Position numbers and translations under genes: made by a program
From: Venturia oleaginea
Lineage: Eukaryota > Ascomycota > Dothideomycetes > Venturiales > Venturiaceae
Direction: 5' to 3'
Assembly (NCBI GenBank): GCA_013176395.1
Contig: JABMLP010000004.1
Coordinates: 930,001-994,000 of the forward strand
DNA length: 64,000 bases
The notes under the pieces: generated by a model
The model's input: only the letters and a program-made list of their open reading frames with translations
Databases searched by the model: none
What the model was told of the DNA's origin: nothing
In this document: positions 33,064-44,730 of the stretch, in pieces
Layout: the number at the start of each line of letters is the position of its first letter
Numbering within the stretch: the first letter of the stretch is position 1

Positions 33064-34366
33064 ATCGCAAAATCAAGGTTTATGGATAGTTTTGAGTAGC
33101 GCATGGATATATCGGCAACGCGAAGTCACCTGCACAAAATCATTACTTTCAAGCGGGTGTCAGCGGAAGAAAAAGAGAACAAAGGAGATGGGATTGAGTT
33201 GGGATGTGGTACTTGATATAGACTAATAATATTCAAGATACCTCTCGCAAGTCACAGCTGTCAAGCCATTCACTTTCCCCGTGCGTCCGGCCCGGGATAA
33301 CTGATGGACATTCAGTCTCCTGCTCTTTGGGTGACCCCGGGTAGCGACTAAGCGCATGTTATATCGAACGAGATGTGAGGTGACTGCGATTCATTCTGAG
33401 TGATGGATCCCCTGTCGTTTACGATGCGGTGCAAATGAATATGATCTCGCAACTGAATCAGGTTTTGTTCAGGCCTCTTGGCTGCAGGTCCATCGCCATT
33501 GCGTGCGCAATCATATTTTAGCCTTCACCTTTGACTTCGCCACTTGACCGAGTCTCGTACACCGCTTCGGCAGGAAAAGAGGTCCTCCACCTCGCAGGAG
33601 CAAATTTATATAGTTAGCGAACTGTCCACGGACCTGAGCTCGTGCGCAGTACCAAATCCGGGTACAAGTAACAGTCATGAGGGACATCTACCGCTGTTTG
33701 TTCGCATGGAAGTAGATTAACCAGAGTGCGCCTCGGTGCGTGCATCGGTGCATCCAAAGTGTTTTTCGACAAGACCCCTCTTCAAACTCCCAACCCCCAG
33801 AGAAGCAGAATGCTCCGACACAGCGTAAAATGAATTGAACCACCAAACCCGGCTTGCTCGCAAGCTCCCATCTCTCCAAGCAAGATGGGATAGCGTGAGC
33901 GAGCGAGCCGTGCGGTGGTTAAACCGACAACCGGCAAATCAGCGCCTTGCTACCCCACAGCCTAACTCTTTTCCGCAAATCCATCATGGCCCCGGGGTTT
34001 CTTTTTACTACAGAATCCGTTTGCCGGTGGGCTGGCTGGGATGGCGTGCAGGTCTAGTAAACTTTACGGTCCCTCTATTCATCATAGCTGAGAGGAGACC
34101 CAACCAGTTGGTGCACCGCCTCTCTCCGTTTTTTGCCATCTCGATTCTGGTTCTCGGTTCCTGTCTACCAATTTTCCATCCTTGCCTTCAAAGCGATTGT
34201 TGCAACGGTTATCATCCTTTGTGTTCGCCTGTTATGTTTTCGAGTCTGTTGCTGCGAGTCCATCATCCTGTATTACCCTCGTAACGACGCAAAGAGGTGG
34301 AGCGGGAAAGGTCAGATCATGGTACCGACACATTGGAAAGGAAACAATACGTGTCGGTGAAACAGC
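33064..34366. other. Intergenic region upstream of the fusion gene
   Basis: No supported gene. The 149-aa frame at 33835-34284 has no coding signals that I trust. Promoter and 5' UTR of the plus-strand fusion gene are expected here. Confidence 0.4.
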
Positions 34367-37238
34367 ATGGCGGATGTTTCCTCGCAGCCGCCTTCGCGGG
34401 GGCCGGCTGTTCTGATCGTGACGGTTATCCTGATGGTATTGGCGACGGTATTTGTGCTGTTGAGGATGGTGTCGAGAATTGGGATTGTGAAAAGAGTGAC
34501 GCTGGACGATTATTTTATGATGTTGGCTTGGGTGAGTAAGGATGACTGAGGAAACATGGGCAGTTGACCTAACTGTAATAGGTCATTGCATTTGGTTTGA
34601 CTTTTGCCATTTGCTATGGCACCAAGTATGGCCTCGGACGACATCAGGTTGATATACCACCAGGCTGGAATTCGCCGTTGAAGAAGTCGGAATATGTCTT
34701 TTCGGTGCTTTACGTACGTGTCTAGCATTTCCTCAACAGGCAAGTACTGACTCGTCAACAGAACCCAGCGTTAATGGCCACCAAAACCTCGATTCTACTC
34801 TTCTACCTCAAACTATCAAAAACCGAAAAGATTTTTCGATGGGCGACTTTTGCTACTCTAGCTGTCGTCAACTTAGCTGGCCTGGCCCTCACATTTCTCA
34901 ACGCCTTCCAATGCAGCCCAGTCAGCGCCGCTTTCAGGACTCCTGTACCGGCTCAGGATCACTGCCAATATATCGTCGTCCTATACCTCTCCTCTGCACC
35001 TGTCAACATCATAACCGATCTCGCCATTCTCTTTCTCCCAATGCCAATTCTAACAGGCATGCGACTGCCCACAAAACAAAAGATCATCCTGATCATCACA
35101 TTCGGCTTTGGTTTCTTCGTGGCGGTAGTAGACGTCATCCGCATCGTCTATCTCCAAGACGCTGCAACAGCAAGGCTAGCCAACGTCCAAAGCGACAGCG
35201 GAAACGACGCAGGAGCAAATACTCGGAATACTACAGACGTCCCCTGGTACTCATCTCTGTCCTACATGTGGAGCGCCGTCGAAGTAACAGTAGGAATCAT
35301 GTGCGCCAACGTCCCAGGAATGAAACCCTTGGTAAGCCGCTTCATGCCTCAAATGCTCCGAGATTTCAACCGCACCTTTTCGCGCTCTGAAGGAAGCAAA
35401 TTCGACACGGATGATATGGCTGTTGCGCATCGAATTCCCTCCCTCCCAGACTCCACTCACCACGCAGAACAAATCATCGAATCACACGGCATCGCCCTAT
35501 CTGAAAGTTCAGAAGAACCCGAAGGAATGGTTATGATAGATTTCTTAACAACACCCGACATGACCGACTTCCCCCATAAATGCCAAAGAACCCAAACAGC
35601 ACTGACAAACACAACGCGCCACACAAAACGCTCCACGCCGACTTTCTTCGATTTTGTAAACGTGAAAAGAAGTAAATCCATGGTTCAAATGACTGCAAAA
35701 GAATCGCTATTCCCAAACGCCATGGTCACGATTTTATTCCTAATCTGGGGCATCGCCTACGGATTCCTCGATACACTGAATGGTCAATTCCAAATCGCTG
35801 CCAAGATGACTCACTCCCAAACGCTTGGGATACATTCAGCCTATTTCTCTGCCTACATTATTGGAACACTGACATTTGGGAGACTAGTGTTGAAGTATTG
35901 GGGATTCAAGGCTTGTTATATGGTCGGACTTTGCATCTACGCCTGCGGCACGCTGATCTTCTGGCCCTCAGCAGTCCTGACATCCTTCCCTGCCTTTCTT
36001 GTCTCAAACTTCATCGTCGGTCTCGGTCTCTCCACGCTCGAGATCAGCGCGAATCCATTTGTTGCTCTGTGTGGTCCGCCGGAGTATATGGAGATACGTC
36101 TTAATTTATCCCAGGGCGTACAGGCAATTGGCTCCGTTGTTTCGCCCTTGCTCGCCCAGAAAGTGTTGTTCAAAAACGTGGCGGGACAAACAGGGAGTTT
36201 GATTGATGTGCAATGGACGTACCTGGCAATTGCTCTCTTTACAGTCTTGCTAGCGGTGGCATTTTATTACGTCCCCCTCCCCGAAGCCACAGACCAAGAC
36301 CTTGAAGACAGCGCCGAACGAGCCGATTTCGCAAATCTAGCAGAGATAAATGGCGTGAGGGTAATCTGGATAACCCTCGCCCTAGGCGTCCTCACTCAAT
36401 TCTGGTAAGACCAACATGACACCCTCTCCTCTCCCCTTTCATTTTCTAAATCCAATCCACTAACCCTATTCACAGCTATGTAGGCGCCCAAGAATCAATC
36501 TCCACCTCCTTCGAAAAATACGTCAACCTCGCCTTCCACAGCCCAATAGACACCTCAACCTGGGCAGCAATAGCCCACACCACCTTCGCTCTCGGTCGCT
36601 TCTTCGCCGCCTTCCTCTCCTACGTCTTCTCAAAACATGGTCTCCAACCCCGCCACCTCCTCCTCTTCTTCCTCCTCGCCTCAACCTTCCTCTCAATAGT
36701 AGCAATGCACTACAAAGGTACCGCCCCGCAAACCGCCCTCATGCTTTTATATTTCTTCGAGGGACCCGTGTTTGGTCTTGTCTTTGCGAATTGTCTCAGG
36801 GGATTGGGCAGGTGGACGAAGGATGGGAGTGCGGTTTTGACGGCGGCGATTAGTGGGGGTGCTGCGTGGCCGCCAATTATGTATGAGGTTGCTAGGGGGG
36901 GACATAGGAGGTATCAATATGCTTATTGTGTTGTTGCTGCTGCGTTAGCGGTGGGGACTTTACTTCCGTTGTGGCAGAATTTTGTGCCGGCGGCGAGGAA
37001 GATATCTGATCCGGTGTTGAGAGTGCGGGATGTTGATGGTAGGTCTAGAAGGAGTGGGCGGAGTAGTGAGAGTGGTCGTGGATTTGGGTTGTTTAAGAGG
37101 AAGACGAGAACGCAGCATGTGAAAAGAGCGGGGTCTAGTTGTTCTGCTCCGGATTGGAATGATAGCCTTGCGAGGGTTGATACCCTGGGGAGTAACCCGA
37201 ATACCGCCAACCCGGAGAAAGTGAGCTCAGAACCGTAA
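34367..37238 (+). CDS. Fusion protein: fungal rhodopsin/PTH11-type domain + FucP-type (FHS) MFS sugar transporter
   Basis: Exons 34367-34531, 34582-34713, 34762-36404 and 36476-37238 give 900 aa in one frame. Residues 1-330 are the fungal rhodopsin-domain membrane protein: VILMVLATVFVLLRMVSRIG, TLDDYFMMLAW, GTKYGLGRHQVDIP, NPALMATKTSILLFYLKLS, and later SYMWSAVEVTVGIMCANVPG, about seven helices. A hydrophilic linker of about 110 residues follows. From about 420 the FHS sugar-permease domain begins (NAMVTILFLIWGIAYGFLDT, GLSTLEISANPFVALCGPP, EIRLNLSQGVQAIGSVVSPL) and continues across the last intron (YVGAQESISTSFEKYV) to the end, about twelve helices. The join lies inside exon 3 with no stop and no splice signal needed. 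A C-terminal Arg/Ser-rich tail ends it. A seven-helix module with cytosolic C-terminus fits topologically with an MFS domain starting in the cytosol. It might couple sensing and sugar uptake; that is inference. Confidence 0.85.
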
Positions 37239-37861
37239 CCTGTTATAAGGAGGAAGTTCTCATGTACATAATGATTGATGATGGATGGTTTTTACGTTTC
37301 ATAGATACCCACTCATGTTACGCCTTCAAAGGCCGAGATTATTTTTACCTACTTATTTGCGCACCTTTGGCAAAGTGCTCCCTCTGAGACGAATGTTGAT
37401 AAGATGTTGCATTGGTGAGGGTTCTGTATATTCCCAGAAACACATGCGTGAAAGTCAATGAGGGCACAAAATGGACGCCCGATTTAGAAAACAACATTGC
37501 CAAAATAGGTATGTCAAACACTCGCGCTGCTATGACAAACTCAGAGGCTCTTTCCATCGATTTCATGAGCATCAATGCCAGAAGGCGGAAAGTTCATCAG
37601 TCTAAGTGCCATTCTGGTGGATGAAATCGTATGTATAACAACGCCTAACCAACGTCCCATGTCTTCTTTGCTAACCGCGTAGATATCTCTACTTTACCCT
37701 TTTGCGTGGACAGAGAAATGTAGTTCACTCATTCATTGAGGTAATGAGGAGCGAAGTGGAAGAGTGAAGCTGGAAAGACAGGGATGTGTACCGATAGCTC
37801 TCCAAGTAGTCATCCATTTGGCATCCGTGGGCGTCTCAAGGCCACCACCTAGCTCTTCTAT
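37239..37861. other. Intergenic region after the fusion gene
   Basis: No gene recognised. Presumably the 3' UTR of the fusion gene and unclassified sequence. Confidence 0.4.
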
Positions 37862-38313
37862 CTAGTAAAGGATGAGCATCGAGAAATTCGGCGCATGGCT
37901 CCCCTGTGAAGAAGATGTGGTTGTTGAAGTGATCGAATCTAGGATACCGTGTTCGACGTGGATATAAAGATATTCCATGCCAGTAGCGTACGCTTGGAGT
38001 TGTTCAAGAAATACATACCAATCTGGATCGGCCTTATCCTCGGACTCGACGGCACCACGAATGTTGAGATGGAGACGCTTTAGATTGAAAATCAGCCGCC
38101 AATTTGCCAGTTTGTACCAATCAAATTCTGGTCCTAGCCGATGACCGTGTCCGAAACCCAATGTCAGGCATATGTATTGAATACCGCAGGCAAACGAGCA
38201 GTTGCTCGTATTGCAGTCTTTTCGGCTTAGTTGGCACGGTATTCTCAATGAGTCCTGACACTCAATTCGACTGGACTGACGTCAGCCGCTTTCAACACTC
38301 CGAATATTTTGTA

Positions 38314-39446
38314 ACGTAATTCACTAGCGAGCGGGCCACACCACCGAGCGGGCCACCGAATCGATCATCTCATCTTTGCAAGCTTACACCACCACAACGC
38401 CTTTATTAATCAAGACTATCTATTATACAGAAGATTATCGATATTTAGGGCAATCGCTCGCAGCATGGTCAAAGCCCTTACATACAAAACAACTAGGTAA
38501 ACCAAAGCAATTCCCTTGACTTGCACTACTTGATGACGAGGCTGTTGCAACAACTGTTTGCTGTATAGGAGCAACACTTGCCTGTATAGGCTGCTGTACA
38601 GTATTCTCCATCAGGCCTTGTGCCTCTGCAACTGTAAGTGTTATTTTCTTTGAGATCTGCTTTTTTTTGACTGCTCTCTTCCTCTTTTGCCTCTCATTCG
38701 CTGCTCTCAATTTCTCTTTCTCATCTGCCAACAGTCGCTTCAATTGCTGTAACCCACTCCCGATCGCCTGGCTGTAATTGAGGTGGCTTGCCCCGTCGAT
38801 CTGAGGTAGTAAGGACGCGTGAGGTGCTTGCAATACCCATTGCAAAGCCAGTCTCATCGAAGTTATAGATATCCTCTTGAATGCCGTATTTCTGAATTGT
38901 ATTACTCACAAGCCGAAACCAGGCTCCAATAAGCTCTGGATCTTCGCATTGAGCACGCTGATAATCGTACTTGCGATTGAATCTCGATTGCAGGGTAGGC
39001 TGTCGCTTGATGAACCTGGCAGACCAGTTGATACCGATTGAGGCTGAGGGACCGACGCGTTGTTGAAGCAGTAATTTCGCCGCATTCTGTACTGCACAGA
39101 CTCGAGCAGGATAGCCTCGATTATCCATTGAGATAATCCATTGAGTTAAGACTTCTTCCTCTGTGGGAGTAAGTTTGTGGCTGTTTGCGCGCGTTTCGAC
39201 GCGTGCAACGCGTCCAGAGAGGCGATATTTGAGGGTACTGTATGGTACATTATAAGCTAATGCAGCTTGGCAAATAGTTGTGATTTGGCCTTTTTGATAG
39301 GCTTGAAGAGCAAGAAGTAATCGGCCTTCTTGCTGGGCTTTAGAAGGCATGAGGTGGATGAGGTGGTGGTGTAGAGGCTTGCAAAGATGAAATGATCGAT
39401 TCGGTAGCCCGCTCGGTGGTGTGGCCCGCTCGCTAGTGAATTACGT
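38314..39446 (-). mobile_element. Pogo-type element lacking most of the catalytic domain (1.1 kb)
   Basis: 1133 bp with TIRs of about 68 bp starting ACGTAATTCACTAGCGAG, almost identical at both ends, and TA flanks (38312-38313, 39447-39448). Within each TIR the motif CGAGCGGGCCAC (or GCGAGCGGGCCAC) occurs twice. The body holds a truncated transposase. Near-identical TIRs suggest a fairly recent insertion. Confidence 0.9.
38435..39350 (-). pseudogene. Truncated pogo transposase with internal deletion and frame change
   Basis: From ATG at 39350 a frame of 209 aa encodes the psq helix-turn-helix, the CENP-B/Tc5 domain (TPTEEEVLTQWIISMDNRGY, GINWSARFIKRQP) and the first catalytic motif YNFDETGFAMG. 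It then runs through LQPGDREWVTAIE and ends at 38721. The tail of the protein (AIGSGLQQLKRLLADEKEKL, basic RQKRKRAVKKKQ, and a knuckle CFVCKGFDHAASDC) continues in another frame from about 38760 down to 38435. The central part with the second and third aspartates is deleted. It cannot act as a nuclease. Confidence 0.88.
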
Positions 39447-39504
39447 TAGACGAAATGGTTCACGTGATTATCGGTTAGCGATATGCTCATACCCTTGATT
39501 ACAA

Positions 39505-39518
39505 CATCAGGGTACTAC
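39505..39518. repeat. Left target-site duplication of retroposon copy 2
   Basis: The 14-mer CATCAGGGTACTAC occurs here and at 41124-41137, bounding the element. Confidence 0.9.
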
Positions 39519-41123
39519 AAAACAGCACACACAGCGAGAACTCAATTTTTGGAATTTACAGAAGTATCATCTAAGGATCATCAAAACACCTCTGCCAGTG
39601 GCCGCTCCGGCCTCTAGAGGCCATCGCGCGTCCCTCAGCGTCGATGAGATATCTCTAGAGTCGCCGTCGCGGCCACGGCAGAGCAAGCAGACGAATACAT
39701 GAGCAAGCTACACGAACGATGCGTCCACCAAAGACAACAGCAACCATCTAGTCACTATCTCCCGGCTAGTCCATCACCCCAGATGACACTGCAACGCTCC
39801 GAGTCGACGAGTCACTGCTAGAACGGCAATACCTTCAACACAACTCAAACACCAGACGCCCGGTGCGCAACAATCGGCACCACACACCACTGCAACGACT
39901 AGACAACCTCTCCCAACGTCTTGGCAAACCGTCCTGCTACAAGCTGTTGCCCAGAGCCTTGAGCCTCTCCCCAAACTGTTGCCTCCCAGTTATGGCATTG
40001 GCAAGAGTAGGTGCGCGACACAGTAAGTAGTAAGGACGCATAGAAGGAGCCTATTGGCGGCAAATCCCCTCCCTGTAAGCTAGCAGACGTAGCCTTGAGC
40101 CTCTCCCCAGACTGTTGCGTCCCAGTTATGGCATTGGCAAGAGTAGGTGCGCGATATAGCAAGCAGGGAGAGCGACTAGCAGCAGATAGGCTCCGACTAT
40201 AAGACGACAGGTCTACAACACAATCGGTGCGACACGATACGGCAGCTGCTAGAGAACCTCATCTACTATCGTCTCCGCAAACCGTCCTGCTGCAAGCTGA
40301 TGTCCAGAGCCTTGAGCCTCTCCCCAAACTGTTGCGTCCCAGTTATGGCATTGGCAAGAGTAGGTGCGCAACACAGTAAGCAGTAAGGACGTATAGAAGG
40401 AGCTTATTGGCGGCAAATCCCCTCCCTACAAGCCAGCAGACGTAGCCTTGAGCCTCTCCCCAGACTGTTGCGTCCCAGTTATGGCATTGGCAAGAGTAGG
40501 AGCGCGATATAGCAAGTAGGGAGAGCGACTAGCAGCAGGTAGGCTCCGACTATAAGACGGCAGGTCTATAGCACGATCGGCGCCATACAATACGGCAGCT
40601 ACCAGACAGCCTCGTCCACGGGCATACCCGGAGTATCACACCCAAGCAGCGAAATCACGACTACGATGGTTACTATTGTCTCCAGCATCACACAACCAAA
40701 TACACCGCCGCATAGGAATCTGGTGCAAGGCAACTTTCACAAGCAGAAACATACTTAGGGAACCCATTGGCCTTGAGGGATAAGGCGAAACAGATAGACA
40801 AGCTGAGCATTAGAGGGAGACTGTAGGTAGAAGGATAGCGAAACACGAGGCATTGCCTCTTGAGTCTACATAGCACAGATATACTAGCAGAATAACCAGT
40901 ATCTACAAGAGCCAGCGGGCATTTGGAGATACTGGTTAAGGGAAAAGAGGGAGGACGGAGGGGACAGCTGGTCTTGTTTCAGTGAACGGGGCGAAGTGGG
41001 GCGCGGTGGATTATATAATCTATCACGTGTCGGCTGTCTGATGAAGTCCTCCTAACCGGACATAGCTGCGTGATTAAGCGGCTGCAACCGAGTAGGATAA
41101 AGTCAATCAATCAATCAATCAAT
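39519..41123 (+). mobile_element. Retroposon-like element, copy 2 (1.6 kb, (TCAA)n tail, 14-bp TSD)
   Basis: 1605-bp inverted copy of the unit at 9397-11011. The 5' end is AAAACAGCACACACAGCGAG at 39519 and the 3' end is a short (TCAA)n tail (about 41103-41123). A perfect 14-bp direct duplication flanks it, different in sequence from that of copy 1, so the two are independent insertions. I noticed only scattered single-base differences between the copies, plus tail length. A 14-bp palindrome (GGCCTCTAGAGGCC, 39609-39622) lies near the 5' end. No reverse transcriptase or long frame is present. It interrupts a decayed coding sequence. Confidence 0.82.
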
Positions 41124-41137
41124 CATCAGGGTACTAC
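41124..41137. repeat. Right target-site duplication of retroposon copy 2
   Basis: Second copy of CATCAGGGTACTAC, directly after the TCAA tail. Confidence 0.9.
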
Positions 41138-41340
41138 TTGATAAGCCATTCAGGCCCTCTCTTGTCAAACCACAGCTGTTCCGAGTCGTTGACCTCCGGA
41201 ATACGAACTTTGGTGAATTTCGGAAATCATCCTAGAAATTTCTTGCCAATCACATTCAGCACGAAGAGTGATTCCAGGGCAACCTGCTGCTCCACACAGG
41301 CAAACCTAAGAGCCAAGGGAAATACATTGGTAGATAAGGA

Positions 41341-42424
41341 CCGGAGAGGGCGTTACAAATCCTTCAAACCTTCCAAGCCACCTTACAGAGTCTTTTATTG
41401 TTGTAGATCCGATCTCCTTTAAATGAATAGAAACTGGTGGGATGTAGATTGGAATTGCGGACTAGCTCTTGCGTAGTAGGTTTTTTTCAGTATTTTGTAG
41501 AACAAAACCTAAGGTTTGTCCGGGTCCATTCACAAACCGCTATAACGAGAACAAACTGCAAGTCGACTGAGTCTATTGTACTTTTCACGTCAACGAGGAC
41601 ACTGGCAACCTGCGATCGAGTGGTTTTCAAGGAGCCAAGACAGCAGCTAATTAAGACCCACAGGATTTCCTGATGAAATCCAGAGATTTTTATATTACGT
41701 ACAGCACAGGAAGTTTGGGCGCAATCGACGGATCGACGTTAAGCGACGTGTTTGATCGGCAAGATGTTTAGAACTACTAAGTAGTATACCTTGGATATCT
41801 TGGCTCTCAGAAAACCTCTCGATCGCAGGTTGCAAATGTCCCCGTTGACATGCTAAGCACAATTTTTTTTTTTTGGAGAGCCAGAGAATCTTCTTTGGTT
41901 TGTGCATCTACGTGCAGAGGAGGGGGATTTTTTGGAGTTATTGACTGAGTGATTCTACGATGGTAAAGAGCTAGGTCCTTGGCCGTCAATGCATCACCTT
42001 GACTAGATCAGAATTGCGGGTGGTAACCTCGAAAGCACGATAGCCAATCCGTACTGCCAATTAGCCAGACTCGAATGGCCGCGCTTAGTTCAATTAATCG
42101 AATCAATCTTAGAACTCATAGATGAATCGGCAGAAAAATAGAATCTGGCCAATCCATGCAATTACTCCGTTGCTCAGAAAACCACCCTCCTCTGAACGTT
42201 GATGCACCAACCACAATATATTCTCGTAACACACCTCCGTAGATGCTCGTAACACCTCCGCACATTCTATATAGTGAGCAGAATTGCAACATGGTCGTCT
42301 CCTACCCCAGATATCACAGTACAAAAGGTTCACATCGTCGTGTCGTGACCCAGCATTCAACCTTCAACTTCTTACTACAACGATACCTACACACCTCTAA
42401 GCCGCCATTCCGACCAACTGAAAC
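41341..42424. other. Intergenic region upstream of small secreted protein gene
   Basis: No supported gene. Contains a T-run at about 41865-41874. The part nearest 42424 should hold the promoter of the secreted protein gene. Confidence 0.4.
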
Positions 42425-42785
42425 ATGCGTTTCTCAATTCATTCGTCATCCATCTTCCTCGTCCTCCTTACCGCTATAACACCCGCTATGGCATTCAACT
42501 CGTGTTGCCTAATCGATGCAGCGGGTCGTGTCAATGGCGAAGCACCCAATGGAAAGTCATGCTGTAGCAATTCCGGAGGCAGCAACAACAAAGTTGGTGG
42601 ATTGTACACAGTGGTAAGAACCATCTCGATGCCAACGCACTCGCCATCATTATTGCCCTGGCTGACTTGGTACCTTGCAGTGCAACGGCGGCAACTCGAA
42701 CAATTTTTCAGGTTGCTGTAACAGTGGAGGTTCCAACAGGGTGACGTGCTTCAACAAACAGTGTGTTGTAGGTCAAGGCTGCTAG
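42425..42785 (+). CDS. Small secreted cysteine-rich protein (candidate effector)
   Basis: Two exons, 42425-42613 and 42681-42785, with a GTAAGA donor and TTGCAG acceptor, phase 0, give 97 aa. The signal peptide is MRFSIHSSSIFLVLLTAI followed by TPAMA, cleaved probably after Ala23. The mature part of about 74 residues has ten cysteines in a regular layout, including three CC pairs, with a repeated motif CCSNSGGSNN (exon 1) and CCNSGGSNRV (exon 2). This suggests a compact disulfide-rich fold built from a duplicated unit. No known family is recognised. The gene lies 1.3 kb from a transposon-disrupted locus. A role in interaction with a host or with microbes is possible but not shown. Confidence 0.8.
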
Positions 42786-44730
42786 GTTGTTGGGAGATGA
42801 TGCATTGATAGGCGCTTCATTTTGGTGCCGGGGAGAGTCTACTGGTCAATGGAAGTGAGGATGGCATTGTCTTTCGTCGCTGTACTAGTGAAGATTGCAA
42901 ATGTAGTAGTACCTACCCGAGGGAATGGAAAAGTAGAGCGCGTTATTCAAATTTGTTTTGTCTATACCATCCCAAGTAAGAGTGTATGGCAGTCTACTTC
43001 CCACTGCGCCGTTATTGAGAACACCCGTTTTCGAAAGCAAGAGATCGAAAGACATGCCGCCGCCGCCTACCGGATTTAAAAACAATCTTCACTGCTGCAA
43101 GCTGGTGCAAGATAACCTTGATGGGCATTATTCGCCGTCTTAAACCTAGGAATTGCGAAAGGAAAACTATGGCGGCAGAATGCTTGGCTAAAAATGAGGT
43201 GTTAGTTGCCGAAACGTGAGATTGATCCTCCTCGATGGAAAAGCCTTCATGCTAGAAAATTGCTTTAGTGCAGACAGTGTTTATGGCGGAAAAAACCAAT
43301 AATTGATATCTGCGGGCTCGAACGAGCCGATGCCATCTATCGTGTCATCAATCGCGGGTATACAATCGTCATATAGCTCACCTGCCATGTCGCGATGGGT
43401 TTGTCTTCCTGTTGGATTGGAGATGGAGGACGAACAGCAGTATCGGCGAAAGAAGCGAGTCTGAAGAAGAAACCTGAATGGTGTATGTGAGACCTCGGCC
43501 TCATGTTGGACTTTGATAGAAGTTGTTGATTGCGTCGTTGTTACTCAGACAATGTTCCGTGGAGGTGACGTTGCGGGAGAGGGAGACTACACATTTCGCG
43601 TCGTCAGTTCTCATGACGCTCACCGCATTGAAGGCTATCTGATCTTTGACGCTAGATGTTGTTTGATGTTATTGGCAACTGAAGATTCGATGCGATATAA
43701 TCCGAGCTGTGGCGAGGAGCAATTCCGCATCATGTTTTGACGACTGAGCTGATGAGTTTCTGAGCATCTAGGCATTCAAGAAAGATGGCAGGATTTGAGT
43801 TAGTTCTCAGCCTTGAGAGCAATAATTGGCAGCCGTAGGGCCTGCAATTGTGAGTAACTCTGGACAAAACCGGGTGGGAAAGACACTCCCCGTCCTATAC
43901 AACGTCAGATAAGTCCCAATGTAGGTCATTAGGATACGGCGACACACTAAGCGGTGTTTATCTTTTTTTGTCAAGATCTCTCTCCTGCGTAAGTTTGATG
44001 CATGCGCGCGGGGTTTCAGGAACGCCCGTAATTAGGGTCGTGCGAGGAAGGAACATCAAAATCTAAGCTTCATTTAGGAGGAAGCGTAGCAGTGTCTGGC
44101 TGCACCAACTCATATGGGACACCAAAATTATTGATCGATAGTATATCGAATCCAAAGTAGAGAAATGATGATTGTCTAGTTGTGAGTTAACTACAAGCTC
44201 TTCATGATACATATAGCGTACATACTTTTCCGAAGCAAAAGAATAGAATGACTACCGCGTTATTAGACCAACTAAACTGAGTCTAGGCACAAAACGTAAT
44301 TGGGATAAACGTCTACAATATAAATCATAGTCAGTACAGTCTGCAGATCCTACCGCCTGCCAAAGACATGCGTTAAAGCGATAGTGGGGCTAAACATCAA
44401 CTCTCGCATGAACCAGATGTTGGTGGTTGAATGTTTAGAGATGGAATCAATTGTTGTCGCTGCTCTGGCAGCGATGACTGTAAATCGATACATGATGTTT
44501 GTTTCGTAACTGCTGTGTGAAATTATCGAGGCTGTCGGTACGATGCACAAAAATGCAATAGAAGCCCTAACACCCCTTCATCAACTCAACGCTTGATTAG
44601 TGCGCATAGTCCACAATCTCTAACGACGCTTGAATAAATACCCATCTTAACCCACCCACCTCTGATTAGATCACTCCTCCTCGCCATCTCCTCCACCTCA
44701 CCAGCGAAAACCACGGCCACCACCTAAGTC
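42786..44730. other. Gene-poor intergenic region
   Basis: About 1.9 kb between two small secreted protein genes that are convergent. Only short unsupported frames are present. Confidence 0.45.

Larger units (their letters stand above)
37862..41340 (-). pseudogene. Old coding sequence split by two transposable elements
   Basis: Host DNA on the minus strand reads as protein on both sides of two insertions. Segment 41340-41138 encodes TKVRIPEVNDSEQLWFDKRG and PEWLIK; removing the retroposon and one TSD copy continues in the same frame through 39504-39449 (YPDVVIKGMSISLTDNHVN), and removing the pogo element with one TA continues into 38311 (VYKIFGVLKAADVSPVELSV). After one further shift near 38250, the frame 38248-37862 gives LKRLHLNIRGAVESEDKAD and DWYVFLEQLQAYATGMEYLY. 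Stops at about 41227 and 41138 and the shift show decay. I do not know the family; the style recalls large fungal families of uncharacterised F-box-like proteins. Confidence 0.45.

Noticed and set aside
33835..34284. 149-codon frame just upstream of the rhodopsin-FucP fusion
   Set aside because: No coding character; it lies where the 5' UTR and promoter are expected.
27024..37238. Secondary-metabolite or catabolic gene cluster
   Set aside because: The genes are of unrelated families, with no backbone enzyme or pathway regulator among them.
37900..39450. Possible CRISPR-like or satellite array suggested by repeated GCGGGCCAC
   Set aside because: The repeats are the internal motifs of the two pogo TIRs.
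24996..41123. A composite mobile unit carrying host genes between the pogo elements and retroposons
   Set aside because: Each element has its own target duplication; there is no sign that the host genes between them move together.
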